Under the pieces are notes generated by a model, which was not told where the DNA came from, made no database searches, and saw nothing but the letters and a program-made list of their open reading frames with translations. 64,000 nucleotides of DNA from Paraburkholderia ultramafica. GTDB lineage: Bacteria > Pseudomonadota > Gammaproteobacteria > Burkholderiales > Burkholderiaceae. The stretch's first letter is position 1. Each line of letters starts with the position of its first letter. Of the stretch, positions 35,052 through 44,139 are shown piece by piece. Both the position numbers and the translations under genes were made by a program. The DNA lies in the NCBI RefSeq assembly GCF_902859915.1, contig NZ_CADIKK010000030.1:1-64000 (forward strand). Direction: 5' to 3'.

Positions 35052-36097
35052 AACGGTGCTCCTTCACCCTTCGTATCAGGCCATTCGATCCGGCGACCGG
35101 TCGGCTGCGATACGACCACGAGCTTCGTGAACAGGTTCAGCGTGGCGTACAGCCCAAGGAAACGGTTCAGCATTCCGCCGAACAGTTCGACGTCGCCGTC
35201 GCCGGCAAACTGGTTGCTGTCGAGGGTCACCTCGATCTCGACGCCGCGTTGCAGCCCGCCCTTCACGAGCTTCTGCAGCAGCCGGTGCTTCACGTCGGTG
35301 ATCGCGTCGATACGGCGTTTGTTCAGCTCGCCCTCGGTCCAGTCGTACAGCGCCAGCGAGCCGCGCAGGATTTCCGGGTTCAGCAGCGACAGATAGTTCG
35401 GCGCGAGATGCGACAGCACGCGCCACTGGAAACGGTCGCCGGTCGGCGGATAGACCGGCAGCGTCGGTGCGGTCAGGTTGCGCACCGAGCCGATGTTGGT
35501 GAAGCCGCTGCGCATCCGCGTGATGCCCGCTTCGCGCAGGCCCTTGCGTGGCAGCATTCCGTTGGTGCCCGTCACCGACAGCGACAGCGTTTCCTTCGGC
35601 AGCGTCACCTGCTGCTCCCATGCGTGGCCGCCCAGCACGACCCACGTATCGAAGCGCCCCGACGGTCCGCTCCGCACGCGCGTATGGAAATAACGCTCGG
35701 GCATTTCATGGCGCAACATGCCGCCGCGATGACGGAACGACGCGAACGGCGCGTATTCGAAGCGCCGGCCCGATCCCGCCTCGAAGCCCTGCACGGTATC
35801 GACCGAATAGACGTCGACATGGTCGCCGTACTGCTCGATCGCGTGCACGCGGTATTCGGTTTCGAACTGTGTCGCGATGATCGGGTCCGCTTCCAGCTGG
35901 AACAGGTTGATGATCGGAGTGCAGAAGAGACGCACGTTATCGGCCGAGAAGCGCATGTCGTCCGGATAGGTTTTCTCGAGCACCACCTCGACGTCGAAAT
36001 ACGGCGCGTCCTGCGCGATGGCCTGCATGTCCAGACCGAGCAGGTCGACGAACATGAATTTCTCGGGGAACGTGAAGTACTCGAGCAGCAACTGGTA
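35048..36097 (-). pseudogene. tssF: tssF (ImpG/VasA) fragment, C-terminal 349 residues
   Basis: From about YQLLLEYFTFPEKFMFVDL leftward, the frame matches the C-terminal part of the type VI baseplate protein TssF (FRHRGGMLRHE, GFTNIGSVRNLTAPT and LASYLS-like blocks), which is normally about 590-600 residues. The N-terminal 240 residues are missing: upstream of 36097 the same frame runs through the antisense strand of an hcp fragment and has no meaning. There is no proper start codon or ribosome site at the break, so the gene is broken. Its stop overlaps the tssG start, as in intact clusters. Confidence 0.88.
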
Positions 36098-36371
36098 TCT
36101 GTACAAGGCGGTGACGAGCGGCCAGACGCTGAAGTCGATCGAAATCAAGTGGTACAAGATCGACGACGCGGGCAAGGAAAAGGAATACTTCAACACCAGG
36201 CTCGACAACGTGAAGGTCGTGGCGGTGAATCCGAAGATGCTGGACATCAAGAACCCGGCGTACGAAAAGCACAACCACCTCGAAGAAGTGCAGCTGCGCT
36301 ACGAGAAGATCACGTGGTCGTACAAGGACGGCAACATCATCCACACCGACACGTGGAACGAGCGCTCGTAA
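36096..36371 (+). pseudogene. hcp: hcp (tssD) fragment, C-terminal 91 residues
   Basis: From YLYKAVTSGQTLKSIEIKWY to the end NIIHTDTWNERS this is the C-terminal half of an Hcp tube protein (family length about 165). LDNVKVVAVNPKMLDIKNP, HLEEVQLRYEKITWSYKDG are the typical last strands. Upstream of 36096 the strand is antisense to tssF, so the N-terminal half is gone and no start is available. A terminator-like hairpin follows about 70 bases after the stop, as often seen behind hcp. Confidence 0.88.
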
Positions 36372-36442
36372 TAGCGCTTCACCCCAAGGCTGGCATGTGT
36401 CCTGCTGATCTCCTGAACTAGTCGGGAGCCAGCCGCTCTTCG

Positions 36443-36475
36443 CCGGTCCGCGCAGCGTGGACCGGTGCTTCTTTT
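36443..36475 (+). terminator. Hairpin with T-rich tail after the hcp fragment
   Basis: CCGGTCC-N9-GGACCGG gives a perfect 7-bp stem followed by TGCTTCTTTT. It lies between hcp and tssH; such partial terminators keep hcp transcripts more abundant than downstream genes. Confidence 0.6.
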
Positions 36476-36502
36476 CCGCGCTTTTTCCTGCCGCTTTCCG
36501 CC

Positions 36503-39220
36503 ATGACCCATCGCGACCTCTCCCCGTTCCTGCGCCGTCTCAACGATCATTGCGCCCGCGCGCTCGCCGATGCGGCGAGTTTGTGCGAGACACGCGCCCA
36601 TCGTGATATCGAGGTCGAACACTGGCTGATCAAGCTGCTTGAACTGGGCGAAGGCGACCTTGTCGCGATCGTGCGCCGTTATGAACTCGACATGGACGGT
36701 ATCTGGAACGGCCTGCTGCACGCGATCGATCGTCTGCCGCATGACTTGCGCGCCAAACCCGGACTGTCGCAGCGCCTCGCCCAGTTGCTCGAAGCCGCGT
36801 GGATGCGCGCGTCGCTCGAAGAGGGCTCGCCGTCGATCCGCTCCGCTCACCTGCTGGCCGCGCTCGCCGACGCGCCGCATCTGCTGCGCGCGCCCGATGC
36901 GTGGGCGTTGCTGTCCGTGTCCGCGACGCAGATCGAGCGCCTCACGCCCGAACTCAACTGGACCTCCATCGAAGCGCCGATCGTCGAGACCGACGCGCAG
37001 GATTGCGTGATTTCACGCCCGGACGAAAACACCACCACCGGTGAAACGAAACCGCCGCCATCCGCAACATCGGCGCGCGGGAACGGGCTCGCTCAACCGG
37101 TATCGGAAGCGCTCAAGCGCTTCACCATCGACATTACCCAGAAAGCGCGCGAAGGCAGGATCGACCCGGTGTTCGGACGTGATGTCGAGATCCGGCAGAT
37201 GGTCGACATCCTCGCGCGCAGGCGCAAGAACAATCCGATTCTCGTCGGCGAACCGGGCGTCGGCAAGACCGCGCTGGTCGAAGGACTCGCGCTAAAGATC
37301 GCCGAGGGCGACGTGCCCGCGGTGATCCGCGATGTCAGCGTTCTCACGCTCGATCTTGGTTTGCTGCAAGCGGGCGCCGGCGTCAAAGGCGAGTTCGAGC
37401 AGCGCCTGAAGAACGTGATCGAAGCGGTCCAGCAAGCGCCGACGCCGGTGCTGCTGTTCATCGACGAGGCCCATACACTGATCGGCGCAGGCAACACCGC
37501 GGGCGGCGCCGATGCGGCGAACCTGCTGAAGCCGGCGCTGGCGCGCGGCGAGTTGCGCACGATCGCGGCGACCACCTGGTCCGAATACAAGCAGTACTTT
37601 GAGCGCGACGCGGCGCTGGAGCGCCGCTTCCAGATGGTCAAGGTCGACGAGCCCGACGACGACAACGCCTGCCTGATGTTGCGCGGCCTGAAGGAGCGCT
37701 ACGCACAACACCACGACGTGCACATCACCGACGCCGCGGTCAGTGCAGCGGTGCGTCTGTCGCGCCGCTATCTGACGGGCCGCCAGTTGCCCGACAAGGC
37801 CGTCGACCTGCTCGACACAGCGGCCGCGCGCGTGCGCATGAGCACCGACGCGACGCCCGTGGCGATTTCCGCCTGTCATGCGGAGCGGGCCGCGCTCGAC
37901 GTCGAGCGTGCGGCGCTGATCGACGATCAAGGCGCGACATCCGCCGATGTCGGCGAGCGGCTGGCTACTATCGACGCGCGCCTGACCGTCCTCGCGCGCG
38001 AACTTCACGCACTGGAGCAGGCCTATGCAGACCAGAAAGCCGCCGTCAGCACGCTCGTCGCGCTGCGCGAAAAGTGGCACGCCGCAATCGACGAGTCCGA
38101 GCGACGCGATCTCCAGCAGGAGATCAGGATCGCTCACGACAAGCTCGCCGGCTATGGCGCCGATACGCTGATCCAGGCGGAAGTCGATGAAGCCGCGATT
38201 GCGCGCGTGATCGCCGACTGGACCGGCGTGCAGGTGGGCAGCCTGCTCGAAGATGAACTGGCCACGCTGCTCGACCTGGAAGCGCGGCTCAGACGCATCG
38301 TGGTGGGCCAGGACGACGCGCTCGCGGCGGTCGGCAAAAGCCTGCGGGCGGCGAAGGCCGGCCTCAAATCCGACGAAGCGCCGCTCGGCGTATTCCTGCT
38401 GGCCGGTCCCTCGGGAGTCGGCAAAACAGAAACAGCCCGCGCGCTGGCGGACCTGATGTTCGGCGGCGAACGCTCGCTCGTCACGATCAACCTGTCGGAG
38501 TACCAGGAAGCGCACACGGTGTCGCAACTGAAGGGCTCGCCGCCCGGCTACGTCGGTTATGGCCAGGGTGGCGTGCTGACCGAAGCAGTGCGTCAGCGCC
38601 CGTATAGCGTGATCCTGCTCGACGAAGTCGAAAAAGCTCACCGCGATGTGCTGAACCTGTTTTACCAGGTGTTCGACCGCGGCTTCATGCGCGATGGCGA
38701 AGGCCGGATGATCGATTTCCGCAACACCGTCATCGTGATGACGTCCAACCTCGGTAGCGAGCAGATCATGGCCGCCACTGAAGCGGTGGCCGAAGCCGGC
38801 GGCGATGTGACCAGCGCCATGCTGATGGAAGCGATCCGGCCGATGCTGGTCGAGCATTTCCAGCCGGCGCTGCTCGCCCGCTTTCAGACCGTGGTGTACC
38901 GGCAGCTCTCGTCTGGTGCACTGGGAGAAATCGTCCGGATGAAACTCGACAGGGTCGCGCAACGGATCGAGCGACGCTTCGGCGTGCCGCTCGCGTGCGA
39001 CGATGCGCTGGTCGCCGAACTCGTGCGGGCGTGCCTGCTGCCCGACTCCGGCGCGCGCAACATCGACAGCCTGCTCGATCAGCAGATCCTGCCGGTGCTT
39101 TCGCGTGAACTGCTGGAGCGCGTCGCGAAGCAGCAATTGCCGGCGCGAATCGTCCTCGCGTTTTCGGCAGAAGGCGGCATCGCCGTTGATTTCGATGACG
39201 CGCCCGAGGTGGCGGCATGA
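36503..39220 (+). CDS. tssH: Type VI secretion AAA+ ATPase TssH (ClpV)
   Basis: ClpV disassembles contracted TssB-TssC sheaths. The 905-residue protein has an N-terminal Clp-N domain (1-160), AAA1 with GEPGVGKTA (Lys255) and FIDEAHTLIGAG, a coiled middle region (about 420-560) and AAA2 with GPSGVGKTE (Lys641), the pore-loop region GSPPGYVGYGQGG and ILLDEVEKAH. The linker at 170-200 is longer than in ClpB. The ATG at 36503 gives MTHRDLSPFLRRLN, fitting ClpV. It is complete, but its substrate genes tssB and tssC are not in the window. It overlaps tssE by ATGA. Confidence 0.94.
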   Translation: MTHRDLSPFLRRLNDHCARALADAASLCETRAHRDIEVEHWLIKLLELGEGDLVAIVRRYELDMDGIWNGLLHAIDRLPHDLRAKPGLSQRLAQLLEAAWMRASLEEGSPSIRSAHLLAALADAPHLLRAPDAWALLSVSATQIERLTPELNWTSIEAPIVETDAQDCVISRPDENTTTGETKPPPSATSARGNGLAQPVSEALKRFTIDITQKAREGRIDPVFGRDVEIRQMVDILARRRKNNPILVGEPGVGKTALVEGLALKIAEGDVPAVIRDVSVLTLDLGLLQAGAGVKGEFEQRLKNVIEAVQQAPTPVLLFIDEAHTLIGAGNTAGGADAANLLKPALARGELRTIAATTWSEYKQYFERDAALERRFQMVKVDEPDDDNACLMLRGLKERYAQHHDVHITDAAVSAAVRLSRRYLTGRQLPDKAVDLLDTAAARVRMSTDATPVAISACHAERAALDVERAALIDDQGATSADVGERLATIDARLTVLARELHALEQAYADQKAAVSTLVALREKWHAAIDESERRDLQQEIRIAHDKLAGYGADTLIQAEVDEAAIARVIADWTGVQVGSLLEDELATLLDLEARLRRIVVGQDDALAAVGKSLRAAKAGLKSDEAPLGVFLLAGPSGVGKTETARALADLMFGGERSLVTINLSEYQEAHTVSQLKGSPPGYVGYGQGGVLTEAVRQRPYSVILLDEVEKAHRDVLNLFYQVFDRGFMRDGEGRMIDFRNTVIVMTSNLGSEQIMAATEAVAEAGGDVTSAMLMEAIRPMLVEHFQPALLARFQTVVYRQLSSGALGEIVRMKLDRVAQRIERRFGVPLACDDALVAELVRACLLPDSGARNIDSLLDQQILPVLSRELLERVAKQQLPARIVLAFSAEGGIAVDFDDAPEVAA

Positions 39221-39651
39221 CACGCGGCGGACCAGGACTCTTCGAAGCGGTGACGGGACACTTTGCAAACGGCGCACGGATCGACGACCACGACGCTGCG
39301 ACGCAGACCTTCTTCTCGGTGCGGGACAACATCCAGCGCATCCTGAACAGTCGCCGCAACGGGCTTGCGCATCTGCCCGATTATGGGCTCGACGACCTGT
39401 CGGAAATCTATCGGCATCTGCCGTCGTCCGCACACAGGCTCAGACATGCGATCGAAGCGACGCTGCTGAAATATGAACCGCGCCTGAAATCGATCGATAT
39501 CAAGATCAGGGAAACAGAGCCGGGCATGCTGCTGAGCTTCACGATGAGCTGCCGTCTGCATCAGGAGGGACTGGTGCGCTTTGGCACGCACTTCACCCCC
39601 GACGGCCAGACCCGGCTCGACATGCTGAAAGCCGATCTCGATCGTGACTGA
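39217..39651 (+). CDS. tssE: Type VI secretion baseplate protein TssE (gp25-like)
   Basis: The 144-residue protein matches the gp25/lysozyme-like baseplate family: NIQRILNSRRNGLAHLPDYGLDDLS is the TssE N-terminal block and the C-terminal half (KSIDIKIRETEPGMLLSFTM) the beta-sandwich. It should join the sheath to the TssF-TssG wedge. It starts within the tssH stop and is the last gene of the rightward fragment; in intact clusters of this order tssF would be expected next, but what follows is unrelated intergenic sequence. Confidence 0.9.
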   Translation: MTRGGPGLFEAVTGHFANGARIDDHDAATQTFFSVRDNIQRILNSRRNGLAHLPDYGLDDLSEIYRHLPSSAHRLRHAIEATLLKYEPRLKSIDIKIRETEPGMLLSFTMSCRLHQEGLVRFGTHFTPDGQTRLDMLKADLDRD

Positions 39652-39942
39652 GACGCGTAGCCGATGCCCTGTCCGACTCGATTGGTCGTGAACCGCGCGA
39701 GTTGATGGGCTCCCGCACGGCATGGTACCCGTCACGTGCGAAGGCCCGCCATCATGACGGCTCTGCTGTTCAGAATAACCGGCAGAACGGCATTGCCGGG
39801 ACCGATCTGAATACAGGAAGAATCCGGATGTAGAATCGGCTGGCGAGATGCGCGGGCAGCATCGTGTGAGAGGTCTGCCGTCTGTCGCTCCCAGTGGTTC
39901 AACCCATCCAATCCAGTCCACATTGGACGTTACGCGCACACT
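39652..39942. other. Gap between tssE and the VOC fragment
   Basis: About 290 bases with no recognised gene. In particular no TssF N-terminus follows tssE. Together with the VOC fragment it makes up the 525 bases before valS. Confidence 0.5.
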
Positions 39943-40098
39943 CCACACGCATTCCTTGTCAATCAGTGCCTCTCGGTCACGGCGGACGATCTCGCCTCGG
40001 GTGAGAAGTACTTCGCCGCGTTGTCGCAGGGCGGCCAGGTGACCATGCCATTCGGTAAAACCTTCTGGACGCCGGGCTTCGGGATGCTGGCCCGGTTC
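39943..40098 (+). pseudogene. Fragment of a PhnB-like VOC (glyoxalase-fold) protein
   Basis: In one frame the sequence reads HAFLVNQCLSVTADDLASG, then EKYFAALSQGGQVTMPFGKT and FWTPGFGML. The run SQGGQVTMPFGKTFW with GFGML is the C-terminal signature of PhnB/3-demethylubiquinone-methyltransferase-like VOC proteins. The N-terminal two thirds and the usual end (DRFGxPWM) are missing, so only about 50 residues survive. It runs in frame into valS but has nothing to do with it. Confidence 0.65.
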
Positions 40099-40136
40099 CC
40101 ATTGACACCAAAAATCCCCCAACGCCACGCCCCGCT

Positions 40137-40142
40137 TATAAT
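40137..40142 (+). promoter_or_regulatory. -10 box (TATAAT) of valS
   Basis: A perfect TATAAT lies 34 bases before the valS ATG. A TTGACA at 40102-40107 is too far away (29-base spacing) to serve as its -35. Confidence 0.5.
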
Positions 40143-40176
40143 CGAGCATTCTTTGCATTTACCAGCCGATCGACAC

Positions 40177-43056
40177 ATGAGCGAGACCCCGAGCGACACC
40201 ACCTCAACGCTTGCCAAAAGCTTCGAGCCCCACACCATCGAAGCCCACTGGGGCCCTGAATGGGAAAAGCGCGCCTACGCGGCGCCTTCCTTCGACGAGA
40301 ACCACAAGGATTTCTCGATCCAGCTGCCGCCGCCGAACGTCACGGGCACCCTCCACATGGGCCATGCGTTCAACCAGACCATCATGGACGGCCTCACCCG
40401 CTATCACCGCATGCTCGGCGAAAACACGCTGTGGGTGCCGGGCACGGACCACGCGGGGATCGCCACGCAGATCGTCGTCGAACGGCAACTGGACGCCGAA
40501 GGCGTGTCGCGCCACGACCTCGGCCGCGAAAGGTTCGTCGAACGCGTGTGGGAATGGAAGCAGCAGTCCGGCTCGACCATCACCAATCAGGTGCGCCGTC
40601 TCGGCGCGTCGATCGACTGGTCGCGCGAGTACTTCACGATGGACGACAAGATGTCGGCCGCGGTGCGCGACGTGTTCGTGCGCCTGTATGAACAGGGCTT
40701 GATCTATCGCGGCAAGCGCCTCGTCAACTGGGACCCGGTGCTGCTCACCGCCGTCTCCGACCTCGAAGTGGTCAGCGAGGAAGAAAACGGCCACCTGTGG
40801 CACATCCACTATCCGCTCACCGACGGTTCGGGCCAGCTGACGGTCGCCACCACGCGCCCGGAAACCATGCTCGGCGACACCGCCGTGATGGTCCATCCGG
40901 AAGACGAGCGCTACGCGCATCTGATCGGCAAGACGGTCACGCTGCCGCTGTCGAACCGCGAAGTGCCGATCATCGCCGACGACTACGTCGAGCGCGAGTT
41001 CGGCACGGGCGTCGTGAAGGTCACGCCCGCGCACGATTTCAACGACTATCAGGTCGGCCTGCGCCACAAGCTGCCGCAAATCGAAATCCTCACGCTCGAC
41101 GCGCAGATCAACGACAACGCGCCGGAAAGATACCGCGGCCTCGACCGTTTCGCAGCCCGCAAGCTGGTGGTGGCCGACCTCGAAGCGCTCGGCGCGCTCG
41201 AATCGGTCAAGCCGCACAAGCTGATGGTGCCGCGCGGCGACCGCACGGGCGTCGTGATCGAGCCGATGCTGACGGACCAGTGGTTCGTCGCGATGAGCAA
41301 GCCGGCGCCGGAAGGCACCTACCATCCGGGCAAATCGATCGCCGAAACCGCGCTGGATGTGGTCCGCAACGGCGAGATCAGGTTCGTGCCGGAAAACTGG
41401 AGCACCACGTACTACCAGTGGCTCGAAAACATCCAGGACTGGTGCATCTCGCGCCAGCTCTGGTGGGGCCATCAGATTCCGGCGTGGTACGGCGAAAGCG
41501 GTGAAATCTTCGTCGCGAAGACCGAAGAGGATGCCCGCGCCAAGGCCGCCGCGGCTGGTTACACGGGCGCCCTGAAGCGCGACGAGGATGTGCTCGACAC
41601 GTGGTTCTCGTCGGCGCTGGTGCCGTTCTCGTCGCTCGGCTGGCCGAACGAAACGCCGGAGCTGAAGCACTTCATGCCGTCGTCGGTGCTGGTCACCGGC
41701 TTCGACATCATCTTCTTCTGGGTCGCGCGCATGGTCATGATGACCACGCACTTCACCGGCAAGGTACCGTTCGACACGGTCTACGTGCACGGTCTGGTGC
41801 GCGACGCCGAAGGCCAGAAGATGTCGAAGAGCAAGGGCAATACGCTCGACCCGATCGATATCGTCGACGGCATCGAGCTCGACGCGCTGGTCGCCAAGCG
41901 CACCACCGGCCTGATGAATCCGAAGCAGGCCGCGTCGATCGAAAAGAAAACCCGTAAGGAATTCCCCGACGGCATTCCGGCGTTCGGCACCGACGCGCTG
42001 CGCTTCACGATGGCGTCGATGGCCACGCTCGGGCGCAACGTCAACTTCGATCTGGCGCGCTGTGAAGGCTATCGCAACTTCTGCAACAAGCTGTGGAACG
42101 CCACGCGTTTCGTGCTGATGAACTGCGAAGGCCACGATTGCGGCTTCGGCAAGCCGGAACAGTGCGGCGAATGCGGCCCGGACGGTCACCTGAATTTCTC
42201 GTCGGCGGACCACTGGATCGTGTCGCGCCTGCAACGTGTCGAAGCGGAAATTTCCAAGGGCTTTTCCGACTATCGTTTCGACAATGTGGCCAACGCCCTA
42301 TACAAGTTCGTGTGGGACGAATACTGTGACTGGTATCTCGAACTCGCGAAGGTTCAGATCCAGACGGGTCAGCCGAACCAGCAGCGCGCCACACGCCGTA
42401 CGCTGCTGCGCGTGCTCGAGACGGTGCTGCGCCTCGCGCATCCGGTGATTCCTTTCATTACCGAAGCGCTGTGGCAGAAAGTGGCACCGCTGGCAGGGCG
42501 TTATCCCGAGGGTACAGCCGAGGGGGAAGCGTCTATCATGGTGCAGCCGTACCCCATCGCCGAGCCGTCGAAGATCGACGAAGCGGCCGAGCAATGGGCA
42601 GCCGATTTGAAAGCGGTGATCGATGCGTGCCGGAATCTGCGCGGCGAAATGAATCTGTCGCCGGCGGTCAAGGTGCCGTTGCTCGCTACCGGCAACGCGG
42701 AGCGCCTGCGGACCTTTGCTCCGTACGCGCAGGCATTGGCCCGTTTGTCGGAAGTGCAGATCATCGCCGACGAGGCAGCGCTCGACGCGCAGGCGGATGG
42801 CGCGCCAATTGCTATCGTAGGAACTGACAAGCTCGTGCTGAAGGTGGAGATCGATGTAGCGGTCGAGCGCGAGCGGTTGTCGAAGGAGATTGCGCGCTTG
42901 AGCGCGGAAATCATCAAATGCAATGCCAAATTGCAAAATGAAAGTTTCGTTGCAAAGGCACCGCCGGCAGTCGTTGAGCAGGAGCAGAAAAGACTGGCGG
43001 AATTCGAAGCCACGGTGGGCAAGCTGAAGGCCCAGTTGGCCCGTTTGCCGGCCTGA
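40177..43056 (+). CDS. valS: Valyl-tRNA synthetase
   Basis: The class I synthetase has 959 residues. The HIGH motif is LHMGH at 59-63, the KMSKS loop is KMSKS at 548-552, and between them lie the editing domain (TTRPETMLGDTAVMVHPED) and GTDHAGIATQ. The C-terminus is the ValRS coiled coil (about 890-959; ERLSKEIARLSAEIIKCNAKL). The chosen ATG gives MSETPSDTTSTLAKSFEPH; a TTG further upstream is in frame but would add the VOC fragment and is rejected. Confidence 0.97.
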   Translation: MSETPSDTTSTLAKSFEPHTIEAHWGPEWEKRAYAAPSFDENHKDFSIQLPPPNVTGTLHMGHAFNQTIMDGLTRYHRMLGENTLWVPGTDHAGIATQIVVERQLDAEGVSRHDLGRERFVERVWEWKQQSGSTITNQVRRLGASIDWSREYFTMDDKMSAAVRDVFVRLYEQGLIYRGKRLVNWDPVLLTAVSDLEVVSEEENGHLWHIHYPLTDGSGQLTVATTRPETMLGDTAVMVHPEDERYAHLIGKTVTLPLSNREVPIIADDYVEREFGTGVVKVTPAHDFNDYQVGLRHKLPQIEILTLDAQINDNAPERYRGLDRFAARKLVVADLEALGALESVKPHKLMVPRGDRTGVVIEPMLTDQWFVAMSKPAPEGTYHPGKSIAETALDVVRNGEIRFVPENWSTTYYQWLENIQDWCISRQLWWGHQIPAWYGESGEIFVAKTEEDARAKAAAAGYTGALKRDEDVLDTWFSSALVPFSSLGWPNETPELKHFMPSSVLVTGFDIIFFWVARMVMMTTHFTGKVPFDTVYVHGLVRDAEGQKMSKSKGNTLDPIDIVDGIELDALVAKRTTGLMNPKQAASIEKKTRKEFPDGIPAFGTDALRFTMASMATLGRNVNFDLARCEGYRNFCNKLWNATRFVLMNCEGHDCGFGKPEQCGECGPDGHLNFSSADHWIVSRLQRVEAEISKGFSDYRFDNVANALYKFVWDEYCDWYLELAKVQIQTGQPNQQRATRRTLLRVLETVLRLAHPVIPFITEALWQKVAPLAGRYPEGTAEGEASIMVQPYPIAEPSKIDEAAEQWAADLKAVIDACRNLRGEMNLSPAVKVPLLATGNAERLRTFAPYAQALARLSEVQIIADEAALDAQADGAPIAIVGTDKLVLKVEIDVAVERERLSKEIARLSAEIIKCNAKLQNESFVAKAPPAVVEQEQKRLAEFEATVGKLKAQLARLPA

Positions 43057-43131
43057 TCGACGCTCCATGCCTGCCGGTGAAAAAGGGCGGGCAACGACCG
43101 AAAGCTTAACCAGAGGACTCAGGGTAATCAC

Positions 43132-44013
43132 ATGCTAAAAGTTACAAAGGCGGTATTTCCGGTAGCAGGTCTTGGCACCCGGTTCCTCCCTGCCACGAAG
43201 GCGAGCCCGAAGGAGATGTTGCCGATCGTCGACAAGCCGCTGATTCAATACGCGGTTGAAGAGGCGATGGCGGCCGGCATCACCGAAATGATCTTCGTCA
43301 CGGGCCGCAGCAAGCGCGCGATCGAGGACCACTTCGACAAGTCCTACGAGATCGAAGCCGAACTGGAAGCGCGCGGCAAGGACAAACTCCTCGAACTGGT
43401 GCGCAGCATCAAGCCGAGCCATGTCGACTGCTTCTACGTGCGTCAGCCGGAAGCGCTGGGCCTCGGCCACGCGGTGCTGTGCGCGGAAAAGCTGGTGGGC
43501 GACAACCCGTTCGCCGTGATTCTCGCGGACGACCTGCTGTACGGCACGCCGCCCGTGATGACGCAGATGATCGAAGTGTTCGATCACTATCACAGCTCGG
43601 TGATCGGCGTCGAAGAAATCCCGCCGCAGGAAACCAGGTCGTACGGCATCGTCGACGGCAAGGAATGGGAAGATTCGATCATCAAGATGTCGGGCATCGT
43701 CGAAAAGCCGGAGCCGAGCGTGGCGCCGTCGAATCTCGGCGTGGTCGGCCGCTACGTGCTCAAGCCGCGGATCTTCGACCACATCCGCTCGATCAAACCG
43801 GGCGCGGGCGGCGAATTGCAGTTGACGGACGCGATCCAGTCGTTGCTCGCCGACGAACAGGTGCTCGCGTACAAGTATCACGGCACGCGTTTCGATTGCG
43901 GCAGCAAGCTGGGTTACCTGAAGGCGACGGTCGAGTTCGCTCTGCGTCACCCGGAAGTGGCCGCCGATTTCGAAGAATATCTGCGCACCCGTTCGCCGGT
44001 TCTGGAAGGTTGA
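43132..44013 (+). CDS. galU: UTP-glucose-1-phosphate uridylyltransferase
   Basis: The 293-residue nucleotidyltransferase starts MLKVTKAVFPVAGLGTRFLP with the UTP-binding GLGTRFLPATKASPKEM loop, and continues with DKPLIQYAVEEAMAAGI and the Mg-binding LADDLLYG. It makes UDP-glucose for lipopolysaccharide, exopolysaccharide and sugar metabolism. It lies 75 bases after valS and may share its transcript. A strong terminator follows. Confidence 0.96.
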   Translation: MLKVTKAVFPVAGLGTRFLPATKASPKEMLPIVDKPLIQYAVEEAMAAGITEMIFVTGRSKRAIEDHFDKSYEIEAELEARGKDKLLELVRSIKPSHVDCFYVRQPEALGLGHAVLCAEKLVGDNPFAVILADDLLYGTPPVMTQMIEVFDHYHSSVIGVEEIPPQETRSYGIVDGKEWEDSIIKMSGIVEKPEPSVAPSNLGVVGRYVLKPRIFDHIRSIKPGAGGELQLTDAIQSLLADEQVLAYKYHGTRFDCGSKLGYLKATVEFALRHPEVAADFEEYLRTRSPVLEG

Positions 44014-44068
44014 ACAGCAGGTTGAGCGACGAGGCGTTGCAGCCTCCCGGCCGCATCGAACTGAAATG

Positions 44069-44113
44069 AAAAGGCGCTGTGTCCCGCATTCGCGGGCACA
44101 GCGCCTTTTGTTT
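44069..44113. terminator. Long bidirectional terminator between galU and the TusA-like gene
   Basis: AAAAGGCGCTGTG pairs with CACAGCGCCTTTT, and inside it CCCGC pairs with GCGGG around an ATTC loop, with one bulged T: an 18-bp stem. T runs follow on the plus strand, and by symmetry on the minus strand, so it serves both converging genes. Confidence 0.9.
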
Positions 44114-44139
44114 GATGCGCGCGTTTCGAGCAGCGCGGA

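Noticed and set aside
36018..36095. Upstream extension of the hcp frame
   Set aside because: It is antisense to tssF coding sequence; the residues do not resemble Hcp.
36098..36274. N-terminal extension of the tssF frame beyond the break
   Set aside because: It is the antisense of the hcp fragment and has no similarity to TssF; no proper start is present.
39652..39942. Search for the missing TssF N-terminus after tssE
   Set aside because: The translated sequence ends in stops within about 15 codons and shows no similarity to the TssF start.
40102..40107. TTGACA as -35 of the valS promoter
   Set aside because: It lies 29 bases from the TATAAT box, too far for a sigma-70 promoter.
40021..40176. 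Upstream in-frame extension of valS
   Set aside because: The added residues belong to a VOC-family fragment and an unrelated spacer, and the family start is at 40,177 behind a TATAAT box.
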